From: JBOGXB01 sp050694215
GTDB lineage: Bacteria; Actinomycetota; CADDZG01; WHSQ01
Length of the DNA stretch: 54,845 bases
Direction of reading: 5' to 3'
Assembly: GCA_050694215.1 (NCBI GenBank)
Contig: JBOGXB010000004.1
Span: 1 to 54,845 of the forward strand
How positions within the stretch are numbered: the first letter of the stretch is position 1; the number at the start of each line of letters is the position of its first letter. This document shows, piece by piece, positions 32,201-39,616 of this stretch. The notes under the pieces are model-generated. The model was not told where the DNA came from. It saw only the letters and a program-made list of their open reading frames with translations, and ran no database searches. The translations under genes were made by a program, and so were the position numbers.

Positions 32201-32755
32201 CTACTCCCCCCTCACGACGACCTTGCGAGTGGGCTCCTCGCCCTCACTGAAGCTTGTCGCGCCGTCCACCTCGGCAACTGCGTCGTGAACGATCTTGCGC
32301 TCGAAGCTGTTCATCGGCTCGAGCTCGATCTCGGTCCCTCGTTCCTTGGCCCGCTCCGCGATCTGCTTCGCGTACTCCGCCAGCGACGTCCGGCGCCGGG
32401 CGCGATAGCCCTCGACGTCAACGAGGAGCCGAACCCTGCTCCGCAGGCGCCTCTGGACGGCCGTGCGGGCGAGCTCCTGGAGGGCGTCCAGGGTCTGCCC
32501 CCGACGACCGATGAGCACCCCGAGTGATTCACCGGCGACATCGATGAAAGCCGAATCTCCCTCAACCGACGACTTCACCTCGGCCTCCAGGCCCATCACG
32601 GAGAGGAGGCCGTCTACGAACTCCTGGGCCACCTCCGCGGCCTCCTCGGGTGTCGCCGGCTCCCGTTCCTCTTCCTCGCCTTCGGCGACCGTCGCATCCG
32701 TCTCGGGGTCCGCCGCTTGAGCCGCCTCCGCTACCTCGGGGTCACTCTCGCTCAT
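32201..32755 (-). CDS. jag: KH/R3H RNA-binding protein Jag (KhpB)
   Basis: A 184-aa protein. An acidic N-terminal region (about residues 1-35, rich in Glu/Ala) replaces the Jag_N domain. The KH domain has LGVLIGRRGQTLDALQELARTAV (about 78-100), and the R3H domain has RTSLAEYAKQIAERAKE and MNSFERKIVHDAVAE (Arg and His conserved). It binds RNA, often with KhpA, and is linked to cell elongation control. ATG 32755 overlaps the yidC stop, so the two are coupled. Orthologous in place to mycobacterial Rv3920c. Confidence 0.94.
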   Translation of the reverse strand: MSESDPEVAEAAQAADPETDATVAEGEEEEREPATPEEAAEVAQEFVDGLLSVMGLEAEVKSSVEGDSAFIDVAGESLGVLIGRRGQTLDALQELARTAVQRRLRSRVRLLVDVEGYRARRRTSLAEYAKQIAERAKERGTEIELEPMNSFERKIVHDAVAEVDGATSFSEGEEPTRKVVVRGE

Positions 32756-33753
32756 CGTCTCCGTCTCTTCTTGCTGGCGTTCTGACTCCTACCCGCTGCC
32801 CCCACATTCTTCGATCCCTCCGGCCCCGCTCCCTGCGGTCCCTTCGACGGCTTCGCGGACTCGGGTCTCTCCTGCTCTCTCTTCTTCTTGGCCTTGCCGT
32901 CCCCGACGCCATCCCCGGGGGCGAGCGGCGGCGCCATCCTGAACATCAGCCGCTGCTGTCCGATCGTCCACACGTTCGTCGTGAGCCAGTAGAGCACCAC
33001 CCCGCTCGGGAACGAGTACGAGAACACCATGAGCATGATGGGCATGATCCGCCCGAACATCTGCATCTGCTGCGTCTGCTCGACGGTTCCCGCCTGGCGC
33101 GCCTGCATCTGCTTCTGCTGGTAGTAGGTCGTGAACCCCATCAGGAGGACGAGGACGAGGTAGGGCAGGGCATCGATCAACCCGTTGCCACACACGACCC
33201 CCGCCTGGGACGGGTCGTCCCCGCTCAGGGCCGCCGACGACGAGCAATCCAGCCTGATCCCGAGAAACTGGTTGATGTCGAGGAACATCGAATCCAGGCC
33301 GCGGGCCAGCGCCGAGTCCTGCACGCGCTCCATCAGCCCCGACACGTTCGTCGTCACCCAATTCAGGGCGTCGCCGGGATCGGCATCCCGATACCCCATG
33401 TACCTGAGCGGCGTGCGCACCACGTAGAAGAGCCCGATCAGCACCGGGAATTGCAGCAGCAGAGGAAAGCACCCACCGAAGGGGTTGACGCCGTGCTCCT
33501 TGTAGAGCGCCATCATCTCTTCGTTCATCTTCTGCCTTGCCGGCGCGTCCTTCTTGCCCTTGTATTTCCCCTGGATCCGCTTGACCTCCGGTTGGATCCT
33601 CTGCATCTCGCGCATCGAGCGCGTCTGCTTGATCGACAGGGGAAGAAGGATGATCCGAACCAGCACCGTGAGCAGGATGATCGCCAGCCCGTAGCTTGGG
33701 ATCACCGCATAGAAGGCCGAGAGCGCGGACGAGAAGAACTCGAAGAAGCCCAT
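32752..33753 (-). CDS. yidC: Membrane protein insertase YidC
   Basis: A 333-aa Oxa1/YidC/Alb3 insertase of the short, Gram-positive-like kind, lacking the large periplasmic domain. Visible: first helix (YGLAIILLTVLVRIILLPLSIKQT) with the conserved Arg in the groove, a cytoplasmic hairpin (QPEVKRIQGKYKGKKDAPARQKMNEEMMALYKEHGVNP), GGCFPLLLQFPVLIGLFYVVR, and later helices. The Lys/Arg-rich tail (KKREQERPES to KKRRRR) is suited to ribosome contact. It inserts proteins into the membrane with or without SecYEG. Neighbours yidD and jag match the usual order. Confidence 0.95.
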   Translation of the reverse strand: MGFFEFFSSALSAFYAVIPSYGLAIILLTVLVRIILLPLSIKQTRSMREMQRIQPEVKRIQGKYKGKKDAPARQKMNEEMMALYKEHGVNPFGGCFPLLLQFPVLIGLFYVVRTPLRYMGYRDADPGDALNWVTTNVSGLMERVQDSALARGLDSMFLDINQFLGIRLDCSSSAALSGDDPSQAGVVCGNGLIDALPYLVLVLLMGFTTYYQQKQMQARQAGTVEQTQQMQMFGRIMPIMLMVFSYSFPSGVVLYWLTTNVWTIGQQRLMFRMAPPLAPGDGVGDGKAKKKREQERPESAKPSKGPQGAGPEGSKNVGAAGRSQNASKKRRRR

Positions 33754-33756
33754 CGA

Positions 33757-33987
33757 CTAGGCGGGCCTCCGCGGGACCGGATCCAGGCCCCCCGCGTTGA
33801 AGGGGTGACAGCGACCGATACGTCGGAGGGCGAGACCGAGTCCTCGCAGGGCCCCGTGCTCCTTCACCGCCTCGACCGCGTACGCCGAGCACGTGGGCTC
33901 GAACCGGCACCGGCGCGGGAGTGCGGGGGAGATCAGCCGCCTGTAGACGCCTATCAGGAAGACCGTCAGCCGCGCCGCCCTACCCAT
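33757..33987 (-). CDS. yidD: Membrane protein insertion efficiency factor YidD
   Basis: A 76-aa protein of the DUF37/YidD family, with LIGVYRRLISPALPRRCRFEPTCSAYAVEAVKEHG and the final RIGRCHPFNAGGLDPVP. Conserved cysteines (CRFEPTCS and GRC) are present. It helps insertion of membrane proteins through YidC. It overlaps the rnpA end by 8 nt and lies 3 nt before yidC. Confidence 0.94.
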   Translation of the reverse strand: MGRAARLTVFLIGVYRRLISPALPRRCRFEPTCSAYAVEAVKEHGALRGLGLALRRIGRCHPFNAGGLDPVPRRPA

Positions 33988-34324
33988 CTCGCAGCCCCTG
34001 GTCCGCCCTGCTAAGAGCCATTCTTAAGTCCTCTTCCAGTTGGTGGAACGTAGCTTCGGCCGCGCCGCCGTCCGCCCTCACGACGACGTCCTGGCCCCCC
34101 CGCATATCCATGCGCTCCAACGCTGCCCTCAGCCTTCGCCTCAGCCTGTTCCTGGTAACTGCGCTCCCAACCGCTCCCGGGACGGTGATCCCGACCCGGG
34201 TCCCCTGCCCTGCCGAGGGAGCGCGCGCCACGAACACCGTCAGCCCGTCCCGGCGCGCCCTCGACCCCCTCTCGCGTACACGACGGAAATCCTCGCTGCT
34301 CGTCAAAGATCGCACGGCTCCCAC
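33980..34324 (-). CDS. rnpA: Ribonuclease P protein component
   Basis: A 114-aa basic protein: LTSSEDFRRVRERGSRARRDGLTVFV at the start, then RVGITVPGAVGSAVTRNRLRRRLRAAL, which holds the RNR motif (about residues 57-64) that contacts RNase P RNA. It matures tRNA 5' ends. GTG 34324 is chosen; it is 24 nt after rpmH. Typical origin order rpmH-rnpA-yidD-yidC. Confidence 0.95.
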   Translation of the reverse strand: MGAVRSLTSSEDFRRVRERGSRARRDGLTVFVARAPSAGQGTRVGITVPGAVGSAVTRNRLRRRLRAALERMDMRGGQDVVVRADGGAAEATFHQLEEDLRMALSRADQGLRDG

Positions 34325-34348
34325 TGCGATGGTGACGGATCGTCACGC

Positions 34349-34486
34349 TCAGGCGGACAGCCGCGCGCGCCCCTTGGACCGGCGGTTCTTCAAAATCGCA
34401 CGCCCGGCACGCGTCCGCATCCGGGCTCGGAATCCATGCTTTCGCTTGCGGCGGCGCGTGTTGGGTTGGAAGGTGCGCTTGGTCAC
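34349..34486 (-). CDS. rpmH: 50S ribosomal protein bL34
   Basis: A 45-aa protein, GTG start at 34486: (M)TKRTFQPNTRRRKRKHGFRA, then RMRTRAGRAILKNRRSKGRA and the end RLSA. This is full-length bL34. It is the first gene of the leftward run rpmH-rnpA-yidD-yidC-jag-rsmG-parA-parB. A TATACT -10 box lies about 90 nt upstream. Confidence 0.97.
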   Translation of the reverse strand: MTKRTFQPNTRRRKRKHGFRARMRTRAGRAILKNRRSKGRARLSA

Positions 34487-34575
34487 GAAAACCCCGTCCG
34501 ATCTGCTAGGCCCCGCCTCCTCGCATCCTCGAAATCCACATCGCGAAATCCGGGGGCACCTGGAGATGCCCGGGG

Positions 34576-34581
34576 AGTATA
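34576..34581 (-). promoter_or_regulatory. -10 box of the rpmH operon
   Basis: TATACT on the minus strand, a near-consensus -10 element, about 90 nt upstream of rpmH. No convincing -35 box is seen at 17-18 nt; GACGTG is the closest. Confidence 0.5.
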
Positions 34582-34776
34582 GCGGCTCTCGCGTTTCCCC
34601 ACGTCGAGATGGGTTGCGCGCGCCTTCGACTCTCTTGCCCAGATGACCGACTTGACTCCCGAGGACCGTTGGCTACGATGCGACGCGCTTCGCCCTCCAC
34701 CCGGCACAGGGGCTAGGGGCGGAGGGTGTGCGGACTTCCCCCCAGCCTTGAGTTCGGTTGTCACGGGTCAGCAGCT

Positions 34777-34792
34777 GCCGTCACGTGAAACG
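34777..34792. promoter_or_regulatory. parS: Partial parS-like site near dnaA
   Basis: Eleven consecutive bases, TCACGTGAAAC (34781-34791), match one and a half arms of parS (TGTTTCACGTGAAACA); the left outer arm differs, so it is 11 of 16. Position next to dnaA suits parS, but this may be a weak or decayed site. Confidence 0.4.
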
Positions 34793-34795
34793 GGT

Positions 34796-34815
34796 TTGTC
34801 CACAGCTGTGGATAA
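34796..34815. promoter_or_regulatory. Back-to-back DnaA boxes
   Basis: TTGTCCACA (34796-34804) and, 2 nt later, TGTGGATAA (34807-34815), the reverse complement of the perfect consensus TTATCCACA. The pair forms one palindrome. It probably serves DnaA binding at the dnaA promoter or origin. Confidence 0.8.
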
Positions 34816-34917
34816 ATGTGTTGACAGCGGCCTCCCCCGTGCAAGCCCGCTCCGGCAGCGCGCCCACCGGATCAAGAGTTGGTGCCGGGTACCGACCCCT
34901 CGGGCCCCGGAATCAGC

Positions 34918-34926
34918 TGTTGATAA
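34918..34926 (-). promoter_or_regulatory. Weak DnaA box before dnaA
   Basis: TGTTGATAA, reverse complement TTATCAACA, one mismatch to the DnaA box consensus; 34 nt before the dnaA start. Confidence 0.5.
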
Positions 34927-34959
34927 CGGTGGGCCCGAAGCGACTAGGGGGAGGGCCAA

Positions 34960-36396
34960 GTGCCAATCGACGCACACATCGAATCCGATCTCGACGCCTC
35001 ACAGGCCTCCGGCACGCCCGAATCCGAACGAGTAGGGCTCATCCCCGCGACCGAGCTCTGGGAAGTCGCCTCCACACAGCTGCGCGGCGAGCTGTCGGAA
35101 GGCAACTTCTCGGCCTGGTTCGATCGATCGACACCTCTGGGTTTCGACGGGCAGACCTTCCTGCTCGCTGTTCCGAGTCTCTTCGTCAAGACCTGGATCG
35201 AGACTCGCTATCAACAGCCTCTCAGCGACTGCCTGGGCCGAGTCTCCGGGCGGTCTCTCTCCGTTGCTCTCGTCGTCGACGAGTCGCTCGCCCCCGAAGG
35301 AGAGGAGCCCTCAATCTCGCAGACCTCGCTCGAGCAGCAATCCCCTCCCCGCGATCCCAACGCCACCGCATTCCATCCGAAGTACACGTTCGATTCATTC
35401 GTGATCGGATCGTCGAATCGCTTTGCCCATGCCGCCGCGCTTGCCGTCGCTGAAGCGCCGGCGGAGGCGTACAACCCACTCTTCATTTACGGGGGGGCCG
35501 GGCTCGGCAAGACCCACCTGCTCCACGCCGTCGGTCGCTACGTGCAGGACTGCACGCCCAACTATTCGGTTCGCTACATCTCGACCGAGCAATTCATGAA
35601 CGACTTCATCGTCGCTCTTCAGCGACGCACGATCCCTAATTTCCACTCCCGCTACCGCGTCGCCGATCTACTCCTCGTCGACGACATCCAATTCCTCGAA
35701 GGCAAGGAACGCACCCAAGAAGAGTTCTTCCACACGTTCAACGCCCTCCACCCCAAGAGCCAGATCGTGTTCACTTCCGATCGCCCACCCAAGAAGATCT
35801 CGACGCTCGAGGAGCGACTCCGTACACGGTTCGAATGGGGCCTGATCACCGACATCCAACCTCCCGATCTCGAAACGAGGCTGGCGATCCTGCAACGGAA
35901 GGTCGAGGTGGATGGACTGTCCGTCCCCGACGATGTCATGGCCTACATCGCGAGCCGTATACAGACCAACATCCGTGAGCTGGAGGGGGCACTCATCCGC
36001 GTCGCCGCGTACGCGTCCCTGACACGCTCCGAGACCACGCTGGAGATGGCCCAGAACGTGCTCCAGTCCCTGCTCCCAAACATCAGCGAGGCACGGATCT
36101 CCTCGGATCTGATCGTCTCCGTTGCCGCTGAGTATTTCGACGTGAGCACGGAGGAGATCTCCTCACCGAGTCGCTCGCGCCCCCTCGTGAACGCCCGGCA
36201 GGTCGCCATGTACCTCTGCAGAGAGCTCACAGACCTGTCCCTCATCAAGATCGGCGAACGTTTTGGGGGCCGCGACCACTCGACGGTCGTCTTCGCCGTC
36301 AACAAGGTGCGCCAACAGATGCAACAAAGAGAGAGTTGCTACGAGCAGGTCCGGGAGCTCACGACCAGGATCCGTCAACAAGCCACCCGCCGGTGA
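34960..36396 (+). CDS. dnaA: Chromosomal replication initiator DnaA
   Basis: A 478-aa initiator. Domain I is near residues 20-100 (LWEVASTQLRGELSEGNFSAWF), then a short acidic linker. Domain III has FVIGSSNRFAHAAALAVAEAP, Walker A GGAGLGKTHLLHAVG (about residue 179) and Walker B LLLVDDIQFLEGKERTQEEFFHTFN (about 236). Domain IV carries the DNA-binding signature LSLIKIGERFGGRDHSTVVFAVNKV (about 427-451). Length is normal though domain II is short compared with Streptomyces. GTG 34960 follows GGGGGAGGG. DnaA boxes upstream suggest autoregulation. It binds origin boxes and opens the DNA. Confidence 0.98.
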   Translation: MPIDAHIESDLDASQASGTPESERVGLIPATELWEVASTQLRGELSEGNFSAWFDRSTPLGFDGQTFLLAVPSLFVKTWIETRYQQPLSDCLGRVSGRSLSVALVVDESLAPEGEEPSISQTSLEQQSPPRDPNATAFHPKYTFDSFVIGSSNRFAHAAALAVAEAPAEAYNPLFIYGGAGLGKTHLLHAVGRYVQDCTPNYSVRYISTEQFMNDFIVALQRRTIPNFHSRYRVADLLLVDDIQFLEGKERTQEEFFHTFNALHPKSQIVFTSDRPPKKISTLEERLRTRFEWGLITDIQPPDLETRLAILQRKVEVDGLSVPDDVMAYIASRIQTNIRELEGALIRVAAYASLTRSETTLEMAQNVLQSLLPNISEARISSDLIVSVAAEYFDVSTEEISSPSRSRPLVNARQVAMYLCRELTDLSLIKIGERFGGRDHSTVVFAVNKVRQQMQQRESCYEQVRELTTRIRQQATRR

Positions 36397-36668
36397 TGTC
36401 AACAAGGCTCGGCTTTCGGTGGAGAATCCGGCCTTTCTGCGTGAGCCGGCGCCCGGGGCGCGCCAGGGCGCGCGTTGCCTCCCCATCAACCCCACATCCC
36501 CAACCCCGCTCCCACCTGCACCGCTGGTCCTCAATCCCCGTATCCACACCCCCTACGAGTACTAGTAAGAAAGACTTAGTCACAACGCATTGATACGAAC
36601 ATTCTTGTCGGTATGCGTCGTTACGGTATGGAGGAAGCTAGACCGACTTTGGAGATTGGAGGAAGCAG
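36397..36668. other. oriC: dnaA-dnaN intergenic region, candidate unwinding element
   Basis: 272 nt. The first part is GC-rich with a GCGCC/GGCGC hairpin after dnaA. GTATCCACA (36540-36548), one mismatch from a DnaA box, is followed by a C-run and then the AT-richer stretch TACTAGTAAGAAAGACTTAG (36559-36578). That order (box, GC cluster, TAG/TAA triplets) resembles the known bacterial basal unwinding system. Only this one good box is visible, unlike the many boxes in Streptomyces or Mycobacterium origins, so placing oriC here is tentative. Confidence 0.45.
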
Positions 36669-37811
36669 ATGAAGTTTCGGTGCGAGCGCGATGACCTACT
36701 GGGGGCCGTGCAGTTCGCGACGAGAGCCATCTCTAATCGTGCCACGCTTCCCGTTTTGTCGGGTCTTCGTATCGAGGCGACTGATGCCGGTGTCGTGAAG
36801 GTTGCGGCAACAGACCTAGAGCTGACGATGGAAACATCGCTCAAGGCAGGGATCGACGAGCCCGGTACGGCAATAGTGCCCGGCCGGCTGTTCGGAGAGA
36901 TGACCCGGAGCCTGGGGCCGGGCCAGGTGAGCGTCGCGGGGCTCGAAGGCGAGATCGAGATCGGATCGGGGCGAGGACAGTTCCGGGTGAAGGCGCTGGC
37001 TCCGGACGACTACCCGGCTCTACCGATCGAGGAGAAGGCCGACGCCGGCGAGGGTGTGGCGATCGAGCTCGATGCTCCTCTGCTGGCAATCGCACTGTCC
37101 CAAGTAGTGCGAGCCGCCTCGGGTGACGAGAGTCGCCAGATCCTTACGGGTGTTTTGTGGGAGGTCGAGTCCGGCAACGTGACCCTCGCGGCAACAGACT
37201 CCTATCGCCTGGGTGTGAGGACACTCACCGTCGCCGGGGGGCCGGCAGAGGTGAAGCGCGTTGTTCTTCCATCCCGAACGTTGAGCGAGCTCGCGCGCGC
37301 TCTGCAGGGAGGCAGAGGGACCGTCAAGGTCCTTCTGAAGGAGAACCTCGTCGCGTTCTCACTGGAAGCTCCGGCAGAGGCGGGAGCAGGTGTAGGTGAG
37401 GCGACGATTGGATCGCGGTTCATCGAGGGTGAGTTCCCCAAGTACCGGCAGCTGATCCCAGAGGGCTACTCGAACGCGCTGACCATCGACAAGGAGGCGC
37501 TGCTCGAGGTGACCAAGCGCGTCGGGTTACTGGCCCAGAACAATCTCCCGGTGAAGCTTCGTCTGGCCGCCGAGCTCGAGGTGTCGGCACACACGCCGGA
37601 CGTGGGAGAGGGGCAGGAGATCGTCGATGCCGAGTACGAAGGGGAAGCGCTGGTGATCGCCTTCAACCCGCACTTCCTCTACGAGGGCGCGTCGGCGATC
37701 CAGAGCGACCGCATCGTCATGGAGGTCGGCGATGGGCTCAAACCCGCGCTCCTTCGGGGAGAAGGCGACCCCGCGTACACCTACCTGCTGATGCCGGTGC
37801 GGCTCTCGTAG
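36669..37811 (+). CDS. dnaN: DNA polymerase III beta sliding clamp
   Basis: A 380-aa clamp of three similar domains. Start MKFRCERDDLLGAVQFATRAISNRATLPVLSGLRIEA, middle LAIALSQVVRAASGDESRQILTGVLWEV, and the end NPHFLYEGASAIQSDRIVMEVGDGLKPALLRGEGDPAYTYLLMPVRL, which forms the partner-binding pocket with the terminal Met-Pro-Val-Arg. ATG 36669 follows GGAGGAAG. Normal length. It holds polymerase III on DNA. Confidence 0.97.
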   Translation: MKFRCERDDLLGAVQFATRAISNRATLPVLSGLRIEATDAGVVKVAATDLELTMETSLKAGIDEPGTAIVPGRLFGEMTRSLGPGQVSVAGLEGEIEIGSGRGQFRVKALAPDDYPALPIEEKADAGEGVAIELDAPLLAIALSQVVRAASGDESRQILTGVLWEVESGNVTLAATDSYRLGVRTLTVAGGPAEVKRVVLPSRTLSELARALQGGRGTVKVLLKENLVAFSLEAPAEAGAGVGEATIGSRFIEGEFPKYRQLIPEGYSNALTIDKEALLEVTKRVGLLAQNNLPVKLRLAAELEVSAHTPDVGEGQEIVDAEYEGEALVIAFNPHFLYEGASAIQSDRIVMEVGDGLKPALLRGEGDPAYTYLLMPVRLS

Positions 37812-37858
37812 GACCGTCTGCAGCTGGCCCTGTTTCAGGGTGCGAAGGTAGGACGAGC

Positions 37859-39016
37859 ATGCTGGTGGGTGACCTGGCTCTCGAGAACTTCCGGAACTAC
37901 GAGAAGGAGAAGATCTCCTTCACCGGCGGGATCAATCTTGTGCTGGGGGCGAACGCGCAGGGAAAGACCAATCTTCTGGAAGCCGTGCATTGCCTCAGCG
38001 GCCTGGGGTTGCCGCGTGCTCCCGATGCTGCTCTGATCAGAGAGGGAGCCGAGACTGGCTTCCTTCACGGCCAGGCTACGCGCGCGGGCAGACACCTCCG
38101 GTTCGACATGGAGCTTCGCTCCGGCCGCGGGACCCGAACGCTGATCGACAAGAGCCCGACCACTCGAGCACGTTCCCTCGCGCAGCTTCCGGTCGCCGTC
38201 TTCTTCGGCCCCGACGAGTTGTCGCTGGTCAAGGGGTCGCCGGAGGGCCGGCGGAGGTTCATCGATGATCTCGTGGCAAAGCTTCGACCGGCACGCGACG
38301 CTCTCAGACGAGAGCTCGAGAAGGTGCTGCGGCAGCGCAACGCTCTCCTGAAGGCGCTGCGTCGAGATGGGGGAACCGCAGGTGCCGCCGAGCTGGAGCC
38401 GTGGGATCAGGCGTTGCAACGAACAGGCGCGCAGCTCGTGACGGCGCGCCTGCATGCCCTGGGCGCGCTGGTGCCGTTCGTCGCCAAGCGGTATGACGAG
38501 ATCGCGGGTGGTGGCCGGCTGGAGATCTCTTACGCAAGCAGCTATCTGCCCGTGGAGGTAGCCCTCGCCGGCATGTCGGATCCCGCCACGATCGATCAGG
38601 ACGCCATCGCTGCATTGCTTGCCGGGCGGATGGAGGAGCTGCGGGTCCCGGAGCTGGAAAGAGGCGTAACGCTGGTGGGTCCCCAGCGCGATGACCTGTC
38701 CGTCCAGCTGGTATCGGGTCGCGGCAGCTTGATGGACGCGCGTTCCTTCGCGTCACAGGGCGATCAGAGAACCTCGGCCCTTGCGTTGAAGCTGGGAGAG
38801 CAGGACCTGCTGACGGACTATCTCGGCGAAGCTCCGATCCTGTTGCTCGACGATGTTTTCTCCGAGTTGGATCCCAACCGCAGACGATGGCTCGCGGCCG
38901 CGGTCCGGGGCCAAGGCCAGATCTTGATCTCATCGGCGGACCCGGTCTCGGCTGCCGAGGTCGAACCCGATCGTGTCGTCGTCGTGAGCTCCGGAAGGCT
39001 GCGCATCGATGGGTGA
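37859..39016 (+). CDS. recF: DNA replication and repair protein RecF
   Basis: A 385-aa SMC-like ATPase: LALENFRNYEKEKISF at the start, Walker A GANAQGKTNLLEAVH (about residue 33), signature FASQGDQRTSALALKLGE (about 300), and Walker B PILLLDDVFSELDPNRR (about 325). It loads RecA at gaps with RecO/R. It follows dnaN by 47 nt, which contain a small CCCTG/CAGGG hairpin (37828-37840), and overlaps the DUF721 gene by 8 nt. Confidence 0.96.
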   Translation: MLVGDLALENFRNYEKEKISFTGGINLVLGANAQGKTNLLEAVHCLSGLGLPRAPDAALIREGAETGFLHGQATRAGRHLRFDMELRSGRGTRTLIDKSPTTRARSLAQLPVAVFFGPDELSLVKGSPEGRRRFIDDLVAKLRPARDALRRELEKVLRQRNALLKALRRDGGTAGAAELEPWDQALQRTGAQLVTARLHALGALVPFVAKRYDEIAGGGRLEISYASSYLPVEVALAGMSDPATIDQDAIAALLAGRMEELRVPELERGVTLVGPQRDDLSVQLVSGRGSLMDARSFASQGDQRTSALALKLGEQDLLTDYLGEAPILLLDDVFSELDPNRRRWLAAAVRGQGQILISSADPVSAAEVEPDRVVVVSSGRLRIDG

Positions 39017-39500
39017 AGCTCGCGAAGGTCCCCGCGGGATCGGCGAGGTCCTCGGGAAGCTAAGCCGGCGACTCGGCCTGCCGGACCCGGGCAAGACCGG
39101 GGCCGTGTGGGGGAGGTGGGAGGAGTTTGTCGGGGCGGAGATCGCCGGCCATGCGCGCCCCTCGTCGCTGCGCGACGGCGTCCTCAGGGTGCGAGCGGAC
39201 TCGCCCGCGTGGGCACACGAGCTCGGGTACTTGCAAGAGGAGATCAAAGGGCGTGTGAACGCCGGGCTCGGCGATCCTGTCGTCGCCGAGGTCCGCGTCT
39301 ACACGGCTCCCCCTGAGTCGGGATCACGACGTCGGCGCGACCCGGAGCCCGGCACCACGCAAGGCCCCGTTCGGGCCCTTCGCGAGGCTCCTCCCACGGG
39401 CCCCGAGGAGGCCCTCGAACGGGCCAAGCTGGCGTGGATCCGCAGGCGAAAAGGGCGGCTCGGAACGGCTCCCGGCGACCCCCCCAAACCTCGGAAATGA
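39009..39500 (+). CDS. DUF721 (DciA-like) protein, Rv0004 homologue
   Basis: A 163-aa protein with the DUF721 core: GEVLGKLSRRLGL, VWGRWEEFVGAEIAGHARPSSLRDGVLRVRADSPAWAHELGYLQEEI (about residues 33-80). This family is DciA-related; DciA loads the replicative helicase in most bacteria, though in Actinobacteria the role is less sure. The C-terminus is an Arg/Pro-rich, probably disordered extension. Overlap with recF and place before gyrB match Rv0004. Confidence 0.92.
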   Translation: MGEAREGPRGIGEVLGKLSRRLGLPDPGKTGAVWGRWEEFVGAEIAGHARPSSLRDGVLRVRADSPAWAHELGYLQEEIKGRVNAGLGDPVVAEVRVYTAPPESGSRRRRDPEPGTTQGPVRALREAPPTGPEEALERAKLAWIRRRKGRLGTAPGDPPKPRK

Positions 39501-39616
39501 CCTGCTAGATGGTATGATTTGGACCATGAATCCATCGCTCCCCACCTTGTTCATGCGCGCCCGAGGGAGCCTCTCGAGCGAGCAGGTACGGCGGAGCAAT
39601 ACAAGGAGGAAGAGCC

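Larger units (their letters stand above)
34487..34959. other. rpmH-dnaA intergenic control region
   Basis: 473 nt without a gene I can support. It holds a -10 box for rpmH (34576-34581), a partial parS-like site (34777-34792), two back-to-back DnaA boxes (34796-34815), one weaker box (34918-34926) and the dnaA ribosome site (GGGGGAGGG, about 34946-34955). It is the likely dnaA promoter with autoregulation and may be part of the origin. Confidence 0.7.
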
